Shown in pieces: positions 54,748 to 63,041 of a stretch of 64,000 bases of DNA. This stretch comes from Saprospiraceae bacterium (lineage in GTDB: Bacteria; Bacteroidota; Bacteroidia; Chitinophagales; Saprospiraceae): NCBI GenBank assembly GCA_016708265.1, contig JADJGA010000003.1, forward strand, positions 124,001 to 188,000, given 5' to 3'. The position numbers and the translations under genes are program-made. The notes under the pieces were generated by a model. The model saw only the letters and a list, made by a program, of their open reading frames with translations. It searched no databases and was not told the origin of the DNA. Position 1 is the first letter of the stretch; the number at the start of each line of letters is the position of its first letter.

Positions 54748-55407
54748 TTAAATTTGCTCTAAAAAAATTGTTTGTCCGACCTTTTCAGTAATCAGGAATT
54801 CACTTCCGTCGCAAAAAATATTTATGCTTTTATCAAAATCAAATTTTTCCATGATTCTGAGCCTTGTATTCAGGAACAGCCCCACCCTGTTGAAGTACAT
54901 GATGATATGAGGATCCTGATCCAGAACTCTTGCCACCCTGTATTCCTGCCCAGGCTGAGCTTCAGTCAAAAGAATAAGTTCAGGCATTTCAGGCATTTTA
55001 CCGGATTTATCAGGTATTGGTGCTCCGTGCGGGTCAAAATGTGGAAAATCCAGAAATTTGTCTATTTTGTCAATCAGAATCTCTGAACTGAAATGCTCAA
55101 GCCGTTCGGCTTCTTCATGAACTTCTGACCAGTTCATTCCCAATGTTTTTATCAGGAACAGTTCCCAGAGCCTGTGTCTTCGCAAAACCTTCATAGCTTC
55201 AATCCTGCCGCTTTGAGTGAGAGAAACCCCTTTGTACGGATAATGATTGACCAGGCCTTCCGTAGAAAGTTTTCTCGACATATCTGTTATGGCTGCATTG
55301 CTCACTTTTAATTCTTCAGCAAGGTAGGAAGATGCAGTATATTCAGACCCGTTTTCATTGTTGGTGTATATTTGCTTGAGAAAATTTTCTTTTGAAAATG
55401 AAATCAT
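54748..55407 (-). CDS. DtxR/MntR-family metal-dependent transcriptional regulator
   Basis: 219 residues. An N-terminal winged helix (ELKVSNAAITDMSRKLSTEGLVNHYPYKGVSLTQSG) is followed by the metal-binding and dimerisation domain (HRLWELFLIKTLGM, HEEAERLEHFSS, FDPHGAPIPDKSG) and a C-terminal SH3/FeoA-like domain. It resembles MntR/IdeR-type repressors that bind DNA when Fe(II) or Mn(II) is present. It is the first gene of the iron operon, 10 bases before the fusion protein gene. A palindrome in its own promoter, 22 bases before the start codon, is the likely operator. Confidence 0.9.
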   Translation of the reverse strand: MISFSKENFLKQIYTNNENGSEYTASSYLAEELKVSNAAITDMSRKLSTEGLVNHYPYKGVSLTQSGRIEAMKVLRRHRLWELFLIKTLGMNWSEVHEEAERLEHFSSEILIDKIDKFLDFPHFDPHGAPIPDKSGKMPEMPELILLTEAQPGQEYRVARVLDQDPHIIMYFNRVGLFLNTRLRIMEKFDFDKSINIFCDGSEFLITEKVGQTIFLEQI

Positions 55408-55428
55408 TCCAGTATATTTAAATTTTAT

Positions 55429-55444
55429 TTTAAGCGTGCTTAAA
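55429..55444. promoter_or_regulatory. Candidate DtxR-family operator
   Basis: TTTAAGC-GT-GCTTAAA is a perfect 7-bp inverted repeat with a 2-base centre, of the size and TTAAGC style of DtxR/MntR-family sites. It lies between a minus-strand -7 box (55458-55465) and the dtxR start, near the expected transcription start, so bound regulator would block the iron operon. Confidence 0.6.
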
Positions 55445-55457
55445 TATATAACAATTG

Positions 55458-55465
55458 CAAAATTA
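55458..55465 (-). promoter_or_regulatory. Putative -7 box (TAATTTTG) of the iron operon
   Basis: On the minus strand TAATTTTG fits TAnnTTTG. Transcription would begin around 55450, just before the palindrome at 55429-55444. Confidence 0.5.
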
Positions 55466-55489
55466 AAATGTTCTTCATATGGAAATAGT

Positions 55490-55497
55490 TAGTTTTG
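55490..55497 (+). promoter_or_regulatory. Putative -7 box (TAGTTTTG) of the VOC gene
   Basis: TAGTTTTG on the plus strand lies 17 bases before ATG 55515, divergent from the iron operon promoter. Confidence 0.45.
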
Positions 55498-55514
55498 TTT
55501 TTTAAATGTTTTGT

Positions 55515-55931
55515 ATGAATAAAATTGAATTTATCCTCTATGTCGCTGACCAGCAAAGAAGTAGGAATTTTTATCAAAGCCTGTTCAAAAAAGAACCAAT
55601 TCTTGATGTGCCTGGAATGACTGAATTTCAATTATCTGAAAAATGCATCCTGGGTCTTATGCCTGATACGGGGATAGCAAAAATATTGGGAGACAAGGTT
55701 CCCCACCCTGCCTCAGGAAATGGGATCCCCCGTTGTGAATTATACCTATATACAGATGATATTGAATTTGACTTCAGAAATGCTCTGCACTCAGGTGCAA
55801 GGCTGATCAGTCCAATAAATGATAGAGACTGGGGTGACAGAGTATGTTATTTCTCTGATCCTGATGGCCATATTATTGCATTTGCTGAAAAAATAATACA
55901 TTCAAAAGTTGATTTAACAATTAGTGAATAA
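55515..55931 (+). CDS. VOC (glyoxalase/bleomycin-resistance) family protein
   Basis: 138 residues from ATG 55515 (NKIEFILYVADQQRSRNFYQSLF). Paired betaalphabetabetabeta modules of the vicinal-oxygen-chelate fold are seen, with FYVAD-like start IEFILYVADQQRS, RCELYLYTDDIEFDFR in the second half and the last strand VCYFSDPDGHIIAFAEK. The usual metal ligands (a first-strand His/Gln and the final Glu in IAFAEK) are only partly evident. A binding protein or small-molecule lyase or dioxygenase role is possible. It is followed 61 bases later by a CDF metal exporter. Confidence 0.82.
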   Translation: MNKIEFILYVADQQRSRNFYQSLFKKEPILDVPGMTEFQLSEKCILGLMPDTGIAKILGDKVPHPASGNGIPRCELYLYTDDIEFDFRNALHSGARLISPINDRDWGDRVCYFSDPDGHIIAFAEKIIHSKVDLTISE

Positions 55932-55959
55932 TTTAAACTTTCAGTTAAAGAAATTTATT

Positions 55960-55967
55960 ACATTTGC
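55960..55967 (+). promoter_or_regulatory. Putative -7 box (TACATTTG) of the CDF gene
   Basis: TACATTTG fits TAnnTTTG and lies 25 bases before ATG 55993. Confidence 0.5.
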
Positions 55968-55992
55968 AAACTTTAGAATTAAACATTAAAAA

Positions 55993-56868
55993 ATGAGTAT
56001 CGAGAATACGGCAGTCAAAACAGTATATTTCAGTATTGCGGGCAATACTTCACTTGCTATAATAAAAGGACTTGCCGGATTTTTTGGCAACTCATTTGCA
56101 CTTATAGCTGATGCAATTGAATCGACTTCCGATATTTTTTCTTCACTTCTGGTTTTATTTGGAATCAAATATGCAAACAGACCTGCTGATAAAAACCATC
56201 CTTACGGCCATGGCAAAGCCGAACCTCTTGTCACATTCCTGGTAGTGGGCTTTCTAATTGCTTCAGCCGCAATCATTGCTTATCAAAGTATAAAAAATAT
56301 AAGAACTCCGCATCATTTGCCGGAATCATATACTCTGTTCATTTTGGGAGCGATTATATTGTGGAAAGAAATTTCATACAGATTTGTTATCAGACGAAGC
56401 AAACAGACCAAAAGCACTTCCCTCAAAGCAGATGCCTGGCACCACCGCAGCGATGCTATAACTTCAGTTGCGGCTTTCATTGGCATTTTGATCGCTTTAA
56501 TAATGGGTGAAGGATATGAGTCGGCTGATGACTGGGCTGCATTGTGCGCTTCCGGAATAATCCTGTATAACAGTTATCTTATATTCAGACCTGCATTGAG
56601 TGAAATCATGGACGAACATCTGTATGATGACCTTATAAATGAAGTTCGCATTTTCTCTAAAAAGGTCGATGGAGTGGTTGATACTGAAAAATGTTACATA
56701 AGAAAAACAGGGATGAAATACTATGTTGATCTTCATGTCATTGTGGATTCAAATATCACTGTCAGGCATGGACATGAAATTGCACATAATCTTAAGGATA
56801 GCTTAATGGCAGACCTACCTCAGTTAGGGAATGTTTTGATTCATATTGAGCCTGAAATACACTCCTGA
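55993..56868 (+). CDS. Cation diffusion facilitator family metal transporter
   Basis: 291 residues. About six membrane helices are followed by a cytoplasmic C-terminal domain. The CDF signature is clear: LIADAIESTSDIFSSLLVLFGIKYANRPADKNHPYGHGKAE, and in helix 5 DAWHHRSDAITS with the HxxxD zinc/iron site. The C-terminal domain (VDLHVIVDSNITVRHGHEIAHNLKDSL) is the regulatory metal-binding fold. It exports Zn(II), Fe(II) or Mn(II) by proton exchange. With an Feo uptake operon adjacent, iron or manganese efflux is worth considering, but metal choice is not set by sequence. Confidence 0.92.
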   Translation: MSIENTAVKTVYFSIAGNTSLAIIKGLAGFFGNSFALIADAIESTSDIFSSLLVLFGIKYANRPADKNHPYGHGKAEPLVTFLVVGFLIASAAIIAYQSIKNIRTPHHLPESYTLFILGAIILWKEISYRFVIRRSKQTKSTSLKADAWHHRSDAITSVAAFIGILIALIMGEGYESADDWAALCASGIILYNSYLIFRPALSEIMDEHLYDDLINEVRIFSKKVDGVVDTEKCYIRKTGMKYYVDLHVIVDSNITVRHGHEIAHNLKDSLMADLPQLGNVLIHIEPEIHS

Positions 56869-57353
56869 CTTAATGAAATCAAGATATTAAGTTCTGATCA
56901 GGTTTTAAATTATTTAAAATCAAGAAATGCTAAAATCTTTTGTTTTTTTACTATGAAGTTGTTTGAGAATAAATGTTTTTATACACTTGTATATTATTGA
57001 TTTTTAAGTAAATACATTATTAAATATTTGTTTTATTTTAGACCCTATATTGTAATTGATAAACTTCATTTTGTTTGTAAATTTCTCTACTTTTTGTACC
57101 TACTGACATTTGCAGTCAGCACAGGTTCACAAAGTAGTAATCCCGACGATAAATGTCGGGACGTGCGATCCCGATCGTTATCGGGATAAACTCGCAAACC
57201 TATTGTTACTTGTAGAACAACAAGTTATGACGTTTTCAATTAAAGAAATTTTACCTACAAGGTTTCGGTAAAATTTCATGCTTTCTCCAGCTCAAACTCC
57301 CGACGATAAATGTCGGGATCGCACAGTCCTTTCATTGAATTTTTAAACAACTT
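56869..57353. other. 485-base gap with REP-like palindromes
   Basis: Contains CCCGACGATAAATGTCGGG at 57142-57160 and 57299-57317, CCCGATCGTTATCGGG at 57170-57185, and one copy of ATTGATTTTTAAGTAAATAC (56996-57015). These recur beyond the lipoprotein gene. Nothing coding is evident. Confidence 0.75.
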
Positions 57354-57354
57354 C
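57299..57354. repeat. 56-base REP-type repeat, copy at the lipoprotein 3' end
   Basis: Runs from CCCGACGATAAATGTCGGG through GATCGCACAGTCC to AATTTTTAAACAACTTC and touches the stop codon of the lipocalin-like gene. The same 56-base layout occurs at 58144-58199 with a few changes. Confidence 0.85.
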
Positions 57355-57797
57355 TATTTTACAAATCGAAATTCAGTTTTACATCCTGTATCAGCATCGG
57401 TACCGTAAAAGTATAGTGATTTCTTGTCTACACTAAAAGTATTATCATCACAATCGCCTTTGTCATCACATATTTTAATTTTTCCGTCAGTAATTATGTA
57501 TGTACCGTTGTCAGTTTCTGTTTCAGTCTGTCCAAAAAAGGTAAATTTGGTTTCAAGGATGTACGTACCTGACTCTGTAAAAGTCATTTTCATACAAATA
57601 TCAAATTCCACTCCATCAGTAACTTGCTTTGAACAACCGTTTGTAAACGTTAAATTTTGATTATCAGCAGTATTTTTGCAATTTGTATTAATGTAGCTTG
57701 ATGCAAGCCAGGTGCCGATAATTAAATCCTCATCTTTCGTACAGGATGATGCCAGAAAAATGACAATTAACCCGGTCAATAGTATTAAGTTTTTCAT
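57354..57797 (-). CDS. Lipocalin-like lipoprotein
   Basis: 147 residues with a lipoprotein signal (lipobox ASSC, Cys19). The mature part opens IIGTWLASSYINTNC and continues through CMKMTFTESGTYILETKFT to a final short strand pair, the pattern of the lipocalin-like domain found in many Bacteroidota lipoproteins. Several cysteines (NCKNTAD, GCSKQVT, CDDKGDC, TGCKTEF) may form disulfides. Ligand and role are unknown. The gene lies between two copies of the same REP-type repeat in direct orientation. Confidence 0.78.
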   Translation of the reverse strand: MKNLILLTGLIVIFLASSCTKDEDLIIGTWLASSYINTNCKNTADNQNLTFTNGCSKQVTDGVEFDICMKMTFTESGTYILETKFTFFGQTETETDNGTYIITDGKIKICDDKGDCDDNTFSVDKKSLYFYGTDADTGCKTEFRFVK

Positions 57798-58143
57798 AAA
57801 TAATTTTTTAAAAATGAATAAATAAAAAAATACTAAAAGTACACAAATATATGACTAAAATTTTAAAACTCAAAATAATTTTATTTTAAAATCGGGTATT
57901 GTCCTGATTATTCATTTTACAATAATTTTCAATAAGGATAAAAGTAAAAATTTGAATATGATAGTCCATAGTTCTAATAGAAGTTATTTAAAAAATAGGT
58001 TATTTAAAAACATTTATATCTCATTGATTTTTAAGTAAATACTTTATTTAAAAATTGATATTTTTTTGACCACATTTTCTCATTAATAAAAAGAAATTTT
58101 GTATTAAATTTGTCTGCTTTTTGTGCCGACAAAAAGCACCAAT

Positions 58144-58199
58144 CCCGACGATAAATGTCGGGATCGCACTGTCCTTAACTTCAATTTTTAAACAACTTC
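58144..58199. repeat. 56-base REP-type repeat, second full copy
   Basis: Same layout as 57299-57354: palindrome CCCGACGATAAATGTCGGG, GATCGCACTGTCC, then AATTTTTAAACAACTTC. Same orientation. Confidence 0.85.
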
Positions 58200-58222
58200 A
58201 TAACCAATTGATGAAAATAGAT

Positions 58223-58230
58223 TAATTTTG
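58223..58230 (+). promoter_or_regulatory. Putative -7 box (TAATTTTG)
   Basis: TAATTTTG lies 28 bases before ATG 58259 of the methyltransferase gene. Confidence 0.45.
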
Positions 58231-58258
58231 CATTAATGTAATAAAAAAAATAATGTAT

Positions 58259-59029
58259 ATGAAAACCAAACAATGGTATGAAGCCCTATTTGAAAATTAT
58301 GCTGAAAAATACGACAATGAAAATTTTGTATCAGGGACTTTGGGAGAATGTGATTTTCTTGAGAATGAGCTAAATTATGACAAAGGACTTAAAATTCTAG
58401 ACATAGGTTGCGGGACAGGTAGGCATACAATTGAAATGACCAAAAGGGGTTATAATATGACCGGTATAGATCTTTCAGAAGGACAACTCAAAAGAGCAAA
58501 GAGTAAAGCAGCAGAGCAAAATCTCAATATTGAATTCCTCATTCATGATGCAAGGAAACTGCCATTCAAAAAAGAATTCGATGCAGCTATCATGCTCTGC
58601 GAAGGAGGATTCCCTCTGATGGAAACCGACAAAATGAACTATAAAATTTTGAAAAGTGCTGCTAAATCTCTCAAAAGTGGCGGGATATTTATATTTACAA
58701 CTTTGAATGGATTGTTTCCAATTTTTCATTCCGTTGAACAATACTGTGCCAATACCAGCGAGGAAGGCAATGCAGTTTACTCTGACAATAAATTTGACTT
58801 GATGACCTTCAGAGATAACAATATAACTGAATTTGAGGATGATGACGGCAATGTAAAAACCCTTGAGTGCAATGAACGATACTACATGCCCAGTGAGATA
58901 ACATGGTTGCTGAAGTCCCTGAAGTTCAAAAAAATCGATATCTTTGGATCGAAGCTTGGCGCTTTTTCAAGAAATGACAAGCTGACACACGAAGATTTTG
59001 AAATGCTTGTGGTAACTCAGAAAAAATAA
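58259..59029 (+). CDS. Class I SAM-dependent methyltransferase
   Basis: 256 residues from ATG 58259 (MKTKQWYEALFENYAEKYD); an ATG six bases upstream is also possible. Motif I is LDIGCGTGRHTIEM, the acidic end of strand 2 is MTGIDLSEGQLKRAK, and motif II/III region FDAAIMLCEGGFPLMETDKM follows. The closing block with YYMPSEITWLLKSLKFKKIDIFG is typical of small-molecule methyltransferases of the UbiE/Methyltransf_11 or _25 kind. Substrate unknown. It converges with the next gene with an 8-base gap. Confidence 0.88.
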   Translation: MKTKQWYEALFENYAEKYDNENFVSGTLGECDFLENELNYDKGLKILDIGCGTGRHTIEMTKRGYNMTGIDLSEGQLKRAKSKAAEQNLNIEFLIHDARKLPFKKEFDAAIMLCEGGFPLMETDKMNYKILKSAAKSLKSGGIFIFTTLNGLFPIFHSVEQYCANTSEEGNAVYSDNKFDLMTFRDNNITEFEDDDGNVKTLECNERYYMPSEITWLLKSLKFKKIDIFGSKLGAFSRNDKLTHEDFEMLVVTQKK

Positions 59030-59037
59030 CAATCCCT

Positions 59038-59550
59038 TTAAACTTTATACATTTTCAGATCCTCAAGGACATTTCTCAGCTTCTCAGGATTCTGTGTACC
59101 TATCAGTAATTTCTCACCGTTTATAAATTCCAGTTGAAGCCCAATGTTTCCTGAAACATTGAAAGCCCTGCCCTTTCCCCTGAAACTATATCTCAAACCC
59201 CAGCCTCCGTATTCGAGTATTGGTTTATACTGCCGTATATAAGCTTTCCTGACATTAGACCAGCTAAAAAAACGATATTTCAAAATTACTGGATAGAACC
59301 TCACAAAAATACCATCAGGACTCAATACTGTTTCAAGTCGTAAGTAAACAAATAAAGCACTTAAAGCCAATGAAAACGCAAAAAAGATAAGCAGCCCCGT
59401 ATTACTCATCGGATTATCTCCAAACTTAGTTCCCAATATAATCTGTTGTATTACTCCATAAAGAAACATACCATTGATCCCAAAGAGTACTAACCAGAGC
59501 CACCATTGTTTAAACCTCTGGACTTCGGAAAACAGAACTTCATTTTTCAT
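59038..59550 (-). CDS. Two-helix membrane protein with PH-like domain
   Basis: 170 residues from ATG 59550 (MKNEVLFSEVQRFKQWW). Two membrane helices (about residues 17-36 and 49-68) are followed by a beta-rich cytoplasmic domain: LSPDGIFVRFYPV, FSWSNVRKAYIRQY, GRAFNVSGNIGLQLEFINGEKLLIGTQNPEKLRNVLEDL. This resembles bacterial PH (bPH) domain proteins and a Bacteroidota-Firmicutes family annotated DUF6141, as I recall. Function is unknown. Confidence 0.72.
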   Translation of the reverse strand: MKNEVLFSEVQRFKQWWLWLVLFGINGMFLYGVIQQIILGTKFGDNPMSNTGLLIFFAFSLALSALFVYLRLETVLSPDGIFVRFYPVILKYRFFSWSNVRKAYIRQYKPILEYGGWGLRYSFRGKGRAFNVSGNIGLQLEFINGEKLLIGTQNPEKLRNVLEDLKMYKV

Positions 59551-59630
59551 AATCAATTATGCGATTGTTAAGTTCAAATTTAATTAAAATCATCCAAAAT
59601 GAAATTATTTTTAAAATTTATTGCTCAAAA

Positions 59631-59662
59631 TTTGTTTTTTATGTTATTTATTTCTAACTTTG
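59631..59662 (+). promoter_or_regulatory. Promoter with -33 TTTG and -7 TAACTTTG
   Basis: TTTG at 59631-59634 and TAACTTTG at 59655-59662 are separated by 20 bases, a good match to the Bacteroidota sigma-ABfr consensus. The ATG of the membrane protein gene is 41 bases downstream of the -7 box. Confidence 0.65.
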
Positions 59663-59703
59663 TGTTAGATTTAATTAATATTTAAACATTTAAAAATCAT
59701 GCT

Positions 59704-60099
59704 ATGAAAAAAGCAATTATCGCTATGGTTGTCTCACTGCTGGTATTGATATCAGCAATCGTTTGGTTTATAGTAGCCAGGCCTGTAAATTCAGGGGAAA
59801 GTATACAGTTTGTTATTATCCTGATAATGGTGGGATTTGGGCTTTTCATCGCTTACAGAAGATTGAATGGTGCCCGTCATGGTGAACCTCAGGAAGATGA
59901 GTTATCTAAACAGATACTTCAGAAATCAGCCGCTTTGTCATATTACATTTCTCTTTATTTATGGCTTGTCATTATGTATCTTACAGACAAATACAAAGGG
60001 GAAACAGATGTTATGTTCGGATGGGGCATTCTTGGTATGGCTGTCATATTTGGCCTGAGCTGGGTTTTTTACTATTTCAGGGGAATTGGTAATGCATAA
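59704..60099 (+). CDS. Small four-helix membrane protein paired with an XRE regulator
   Basis: 131 residues with about four membrane helices (roughly 4-22, 32-50, 80-96 and 103-122) and a cytoplasmic loop with RRLNGARHGEPQEDELSKQI. I do not recognise a named function, but small membrane proteins of this kind are commonly encoded just before a short XRE regulator. The regulator's ATG overlaps this gene's stop (ATGCATAA), so translation is coupled and the two probably work together, perhaps in sensing membrane or redox state. Confidence 0.75.
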   Translation: MKKAIIAMVVSLLVLISAIVWFIVARPVNSGESIQFVIILIMVGFGLFIAYRRLNGARHGEPQEDELSKQILQKSAALSYYISLYLWLVIMYLTDKYKGETDVMFGWGILGMAVIFGLSWVFYYFRGIGNA

Positions 60100-60295
60100 T
60101 AAGATCAGAGAATTAAGGGCCAGGTATGATCTCACACAGGAAGAACTGGCACGAAAAGTAAATGTAAGAAGGGAAACAATAGTATTTCTAGAAAAAAACA
60201 AATACAATCCTTCTCTTAAACTGGCACATGATATATCCAGAGTTTTTAATCTGAATATAGAGGAAATATTTATTTTTGAGGATCCTGAGTACTAA
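60092..60295 (+). CDS. Short XRE-family transcriptional regulator
   Basis: 67 residues, essentially one Cro/CI-type helix-turn-helix: NKIRELRARYDLTQEELARKV, then NVRRETIVFLEKNKYNPSLKLAHDISRVF and the tail LNIEEIFIFED. This matches the stand-alone YgzD-like XRE group that lacks a sensor domain. ATG 60092 is preferred; a TTG six bases upstream would add two residues. It overlaps the membrane protein gene and shares its promoter, so it may autoregulate the pair. Confidence 0.92.
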   Translation: MHNKIRELRARYDLTQEELARKVNVRRETIVFLEKNKYNPSLKLAHDISRVFNLNIEEIFIFEDPEY

Positions 60296-60310
60296 ACTGC
60301 TACAAGTTTC

Positions 60311-61414
60311 CTATTCTCTGTTTTTGCCTGCCAGATCCAGAGAAACTGAAAATATATGGCTATAAAGGACACTTGCTACTTCACCCGCATTAGCCAGGGC
60401 ATAATCGATATTCAGTCTGCCAAGTTTTAATCCAATACCAATATTTGGCTGAATTTCAAATGGTGCAGCATCTCCATCTATTTCATTCAAAACTCTTTGG
60501 AGATTACCAAAACCAGCTCTAATGAAAACTCTTTCTTTTAGGCCTAGCTCAATACCAAGTGCAGGAGAAATATCGATAAAATTTGAAGTTACCAGTGAAT
60601 GTCTGCGACCATCTGTTGAAAAATTCAGATCGAACTCTACAAGATAAGATAATCCTTTTTTGTTTATTCCAAGTCCTCCTTCATATGCAATTCCTGCGAT
60701 TATTTTCGGTAGCCCAAATTCAACGCTGCTTTTAGGGATTTCATTACCCGTCGCTGCAAATACAGCTTTGTCTTGATCAGTAAAATTAAAAGCCCATGAG
60801 GTAAATGTTGAAGTAATGTCTTTTCCCATAACACCAATGCTTAAATTATTAAATTTAAATTGTGTGCCAAGATCAAATCCAAATCCCCAGGCATTTGCAA
60901 ATTTTCCTATCTGCCTGTAGATTATTTTTGCATTACCTCCCAATCTCATGTTTTCAAAGAAAGTACCTGCATAAGATGCAATAAAAGCATAATCAGCAGC
61001 CGAAAACTGAGAGATCTCATCATAATTGACCCTGCCATCAGAACCAATCAGATTAATAGTATTTGGGATATTATCTACTCCCATCCTTATAATAGAAATA
61101 CTTCCGAAGGAATTCTGATCCTTACCAAGTTTCTTGCCGAATCCGAGGTAATCATACTGCGCAATACCTGCAAACCATTCAGCATGCATGGCACTAACCT
61201 GAAAAGGAGCTTTAATATTCAACAATCCCGACGGATTCCAGTAAGCAGCGGTAATATCATCAGTAGTAGCTGTTCTTGCTCCGAACATCGAAAGGTTTTT
61301 TGCACCAACCCCAATGTTTAAAAATTCATTTACAAATTTCCTGCTTTGTCCGTAACTATCAATTAATAAGAAAAATGAAACAAGAACAAGAACTAATTTT
61401 TTTTGTAACTTCAT
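60311..61414 (-). CDS. PorV/PorQ-family outer-membrane protein
   Basis: 367 residues from ATG 61414 (MKLQKKLVLVLVSFFLL); the reading frame continues upstream to an ATG at 61468 but that leader is not a signal peptide. After cleavage near GQSRK the start FLNIGVGAKNLSMFGARTATTDDITAAYWNPSGL is the hallmark of the PorV/PorQ family (FadL-like barrel). PorV is the shuttle of the type IX secretion system; this paralogue may do that or simply be a related barrel. Five T9SS substrates lie in the window, so function within that system is plausible. Confidence 0.85.
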   Translation of the reverse strand: MKLQKKLVLVLVSFFLLIDSYGQSRKFVNEFLNIGVGAKNLSMFGARTATTDDITAAYWNPSGLLNIKAPFQVSAMHAEWFAGIAQYDYLGFGKKLGKDQNSFGSISIIRMGVDNIPNTINLIGSDGRVNYDEISQFSAADYAFIASYAGTFFENMRLGGNAKIIYRQIGKFANAWGFGFDLGTQFKFNNLSIGVMGKDITSTFTSWAFNFTDQDKAVFAATGNEIPKSSVEFGLPKIIAGIAYEGGLGINKKGLSYLVEFDLNFSTDGRRHSLVTSNFIDISPALGIELGLKERVFIRAGFGNLQRVLNEIDGDAAPFEIQPNIGIGLKLGRLNIDYALANAGEVASVLYSHIFSVSLDLAGKNRE

Positions 61415-61571
61415 AATTGAAAGTTTAATATTTAATGACAGATCATTGATGATAATCGCACAACCCATCTAAATCAAAGACTGTTCAAAACACGGTTTCC
61501 CTTAAAAAATTCGAACATAAAGGCCAAAACTCTTAAAACTGCAACAATATAGCTTTGAAAACCAATGCTAA

Positions 61572-63041
61572 CTATTTATTAATCCTTTCCAATATAGTTT
61601 CAATTTGAGAAACTTTAAGGTTTTTCGCAAAGAATTTCCTGTTCTTATCCAAAACATAAAGCTCAGGAGTCACGTCTACAAAATATTTTGGATACCAACT
61701 TGCATTTGTCACATCAAAAACATCGGTCCAGGGAAGATTAAATCTGCTTCTGAAACCCTTCCATTCCGGTTCGGTGGTATTAGCAGCAATGGAAAATACA
61801 TCGACACCATTGTTTTTCCATTTGTTATAAAACTCGATCAGCAAGGGCGTTTCCTCTTCACAATGCTCACAATCAGGATTATAAATGAAAACGATGAGTA
61901 CAGGTGCTTTAGAATCGAAAAGTGTGTGCATTTTACCGCTCATACCTTTAGCAGTGACATTTCCGGCTTTTTTATTCAATAAACTCTGAGTCATTTCTCC
62001 TGCCCTTTTTCGCAGAGTTGATATTGAGACCTCATCGAGCCATGTAGCTTTTTCAGGTGTAAAATATTTCAAAATAATATTAGAATAGACAGCTTCTCCG
62101 TCCATCAGTTTTGTTTTTCCAGGTTCATACTTTAAAGCTATCCAGTTGGATATCACTTTATAGTATTCATCATTTTGCCATGCCAATTGCATCAAAACAT
62201 CAGTATATTTTATTAATGAATCCTGATTCTGGGGTGTCAATTCACTAATATATCTGTTTAATTTATTAAAAAATGCAGGAGTATTGATCAATCCTGGTTC
62301 TGAAAAGTCAAAACCATCCCAAAAATGGCTTCTGAATTCCATTGTTTGTTTCCGGACATCAAGTTCTCCATTCGGAAGTGCGGGAAATGTCAGTTCAGGA
62401 TTCTTTCCACCATTTTTAAATTTAGTAAAGAAATTATCAGGGTATTTTTGCAACAACATTTTATTTCTATCCTCAAATTGTTTTGAAAGTTGTTTGAACT
62501 GTTCATGGGTTGCTCTGAATTCAGGATCATTTGGTTGCATACGGGCTATTTTACCTGCTATAGGAGCATACTGTTTATCGAGGTCCCCCTTGCTTCTTAA
62601 ATCATCATAAAAGAGAGTGAGAGTCTCTGATCCTTCAATTTTGGCAGTAGCGTCTATATTTGCAGCATCAGCATTAAAAATGAATTCCTGATCAAGGTCA
62701 AGTAAAAGCTTTATTGCTATGTCACCTGGCATAACAACATAGTAAAAACCTTTAGACTGCAAAAGATCTCCGCGGAACTCAAATTTTCCGTTATCGCCAA
62801 TTGTGGCAGAATCAGCCAGGAATTTTTTATCAAGAAATACTCCTATCATCTGTACTACCTGTCCTTTGGCATTGAGTCCTGAGATATTAAATTCCATCTT
62901 CACATTTCCCTTTTGTCTTTCAAGAGTTTCAGATGATTTATTAGCTGATCCGGGATTAGAACCGGTATCTTTTGCATTAGGGGAATTACAAGCGAATCCA
63001 ATGAATGCAATTGTAAAAATAATAATCAAATTTTTTTTCAT
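61572..63041 (-). CDS. TlpA-family redoxin lipoprotein with DUF4369 and DUF5106
   Basis: 489 residues. A lipoprotein signal (FIGFAC, Cys18) is followed by a DUF4369-like domain (FNISGLNAKGQVVQMIG ... GNDG-like strands), a helical DUF5106 middle (VRKQTMEFRSHFWDGFDFSEPGLINTPAFFNKLNRYI) and a C-terminal thioredoxin domain whose active site is C391-E-H-C394 in YNPDCEHCEEETP. This domain order recurs in Bacteroidota, where such proteins reduce periplasmic or surface disulfides. CEHC is unusual next to the common CxPC and suggests a distinct redox potential or partner. Confidence 0.87.
   Translation of the reverse strand: MKKNLIIIFTIAFIGFACNSPNAKDTGSNPGSANKSSETLERQKGNVKMEFNISGLNAKGQVVQMIGVFLDKKFLADSATIGDNGKFEFRGDLLQSKGFYYVVMPGDIAIKLLLDLDQEFIFNADAANIDATAKIEGSETLTLFYDDLRSKGDLDKQYAPIAGKIARMQPNDPEFRATHEQFKQLSKQFEDRNKMLLQKYPDNFFTKFKNGGKNPELTFPALPNGELDVRKQTMEFRSHFWDGFDFSEPGLINTPAFFNKLNRYISELTPQNQDSLIKYTDVLMQLAWQNDEYYKVISNWIALKYEPGKTKLMDGEAVYSNIILKYFTPEKATWLDEVSISTLRKRAGEMTQSLLNKKAGNVTAKGMSGKMHTLFDSKAPVLIVFIYNPDCEHCEEETPLLIEFYNKWKNNGVDVFSIAANTTEPEWKGFRSRFNLPWTDVFDVTNASWYPKYFVDVTPELYVLDKNRKFFAKNLKVSQIETILERINK

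Larger units (their letters stand above)
57798..58258. other. 461-base gap with repeat copies
   Basis: Contains the second ATTGATTTTTAAGTAAATAC (58023-58042), the second 56-base repeat (58144-58199), and a methyltransferase promoter box near 58223. The first half is AT-rich with nothing recognisable. Confidence 0.7.

Noticed and set aside
60311..61414. Calling this gene porV outright
   Set aside because: The family is clear, but T9SS PorV cannot be told apart from other PorV/PorQ paralogues without a tree, and no other core T9SS genes are next to it.
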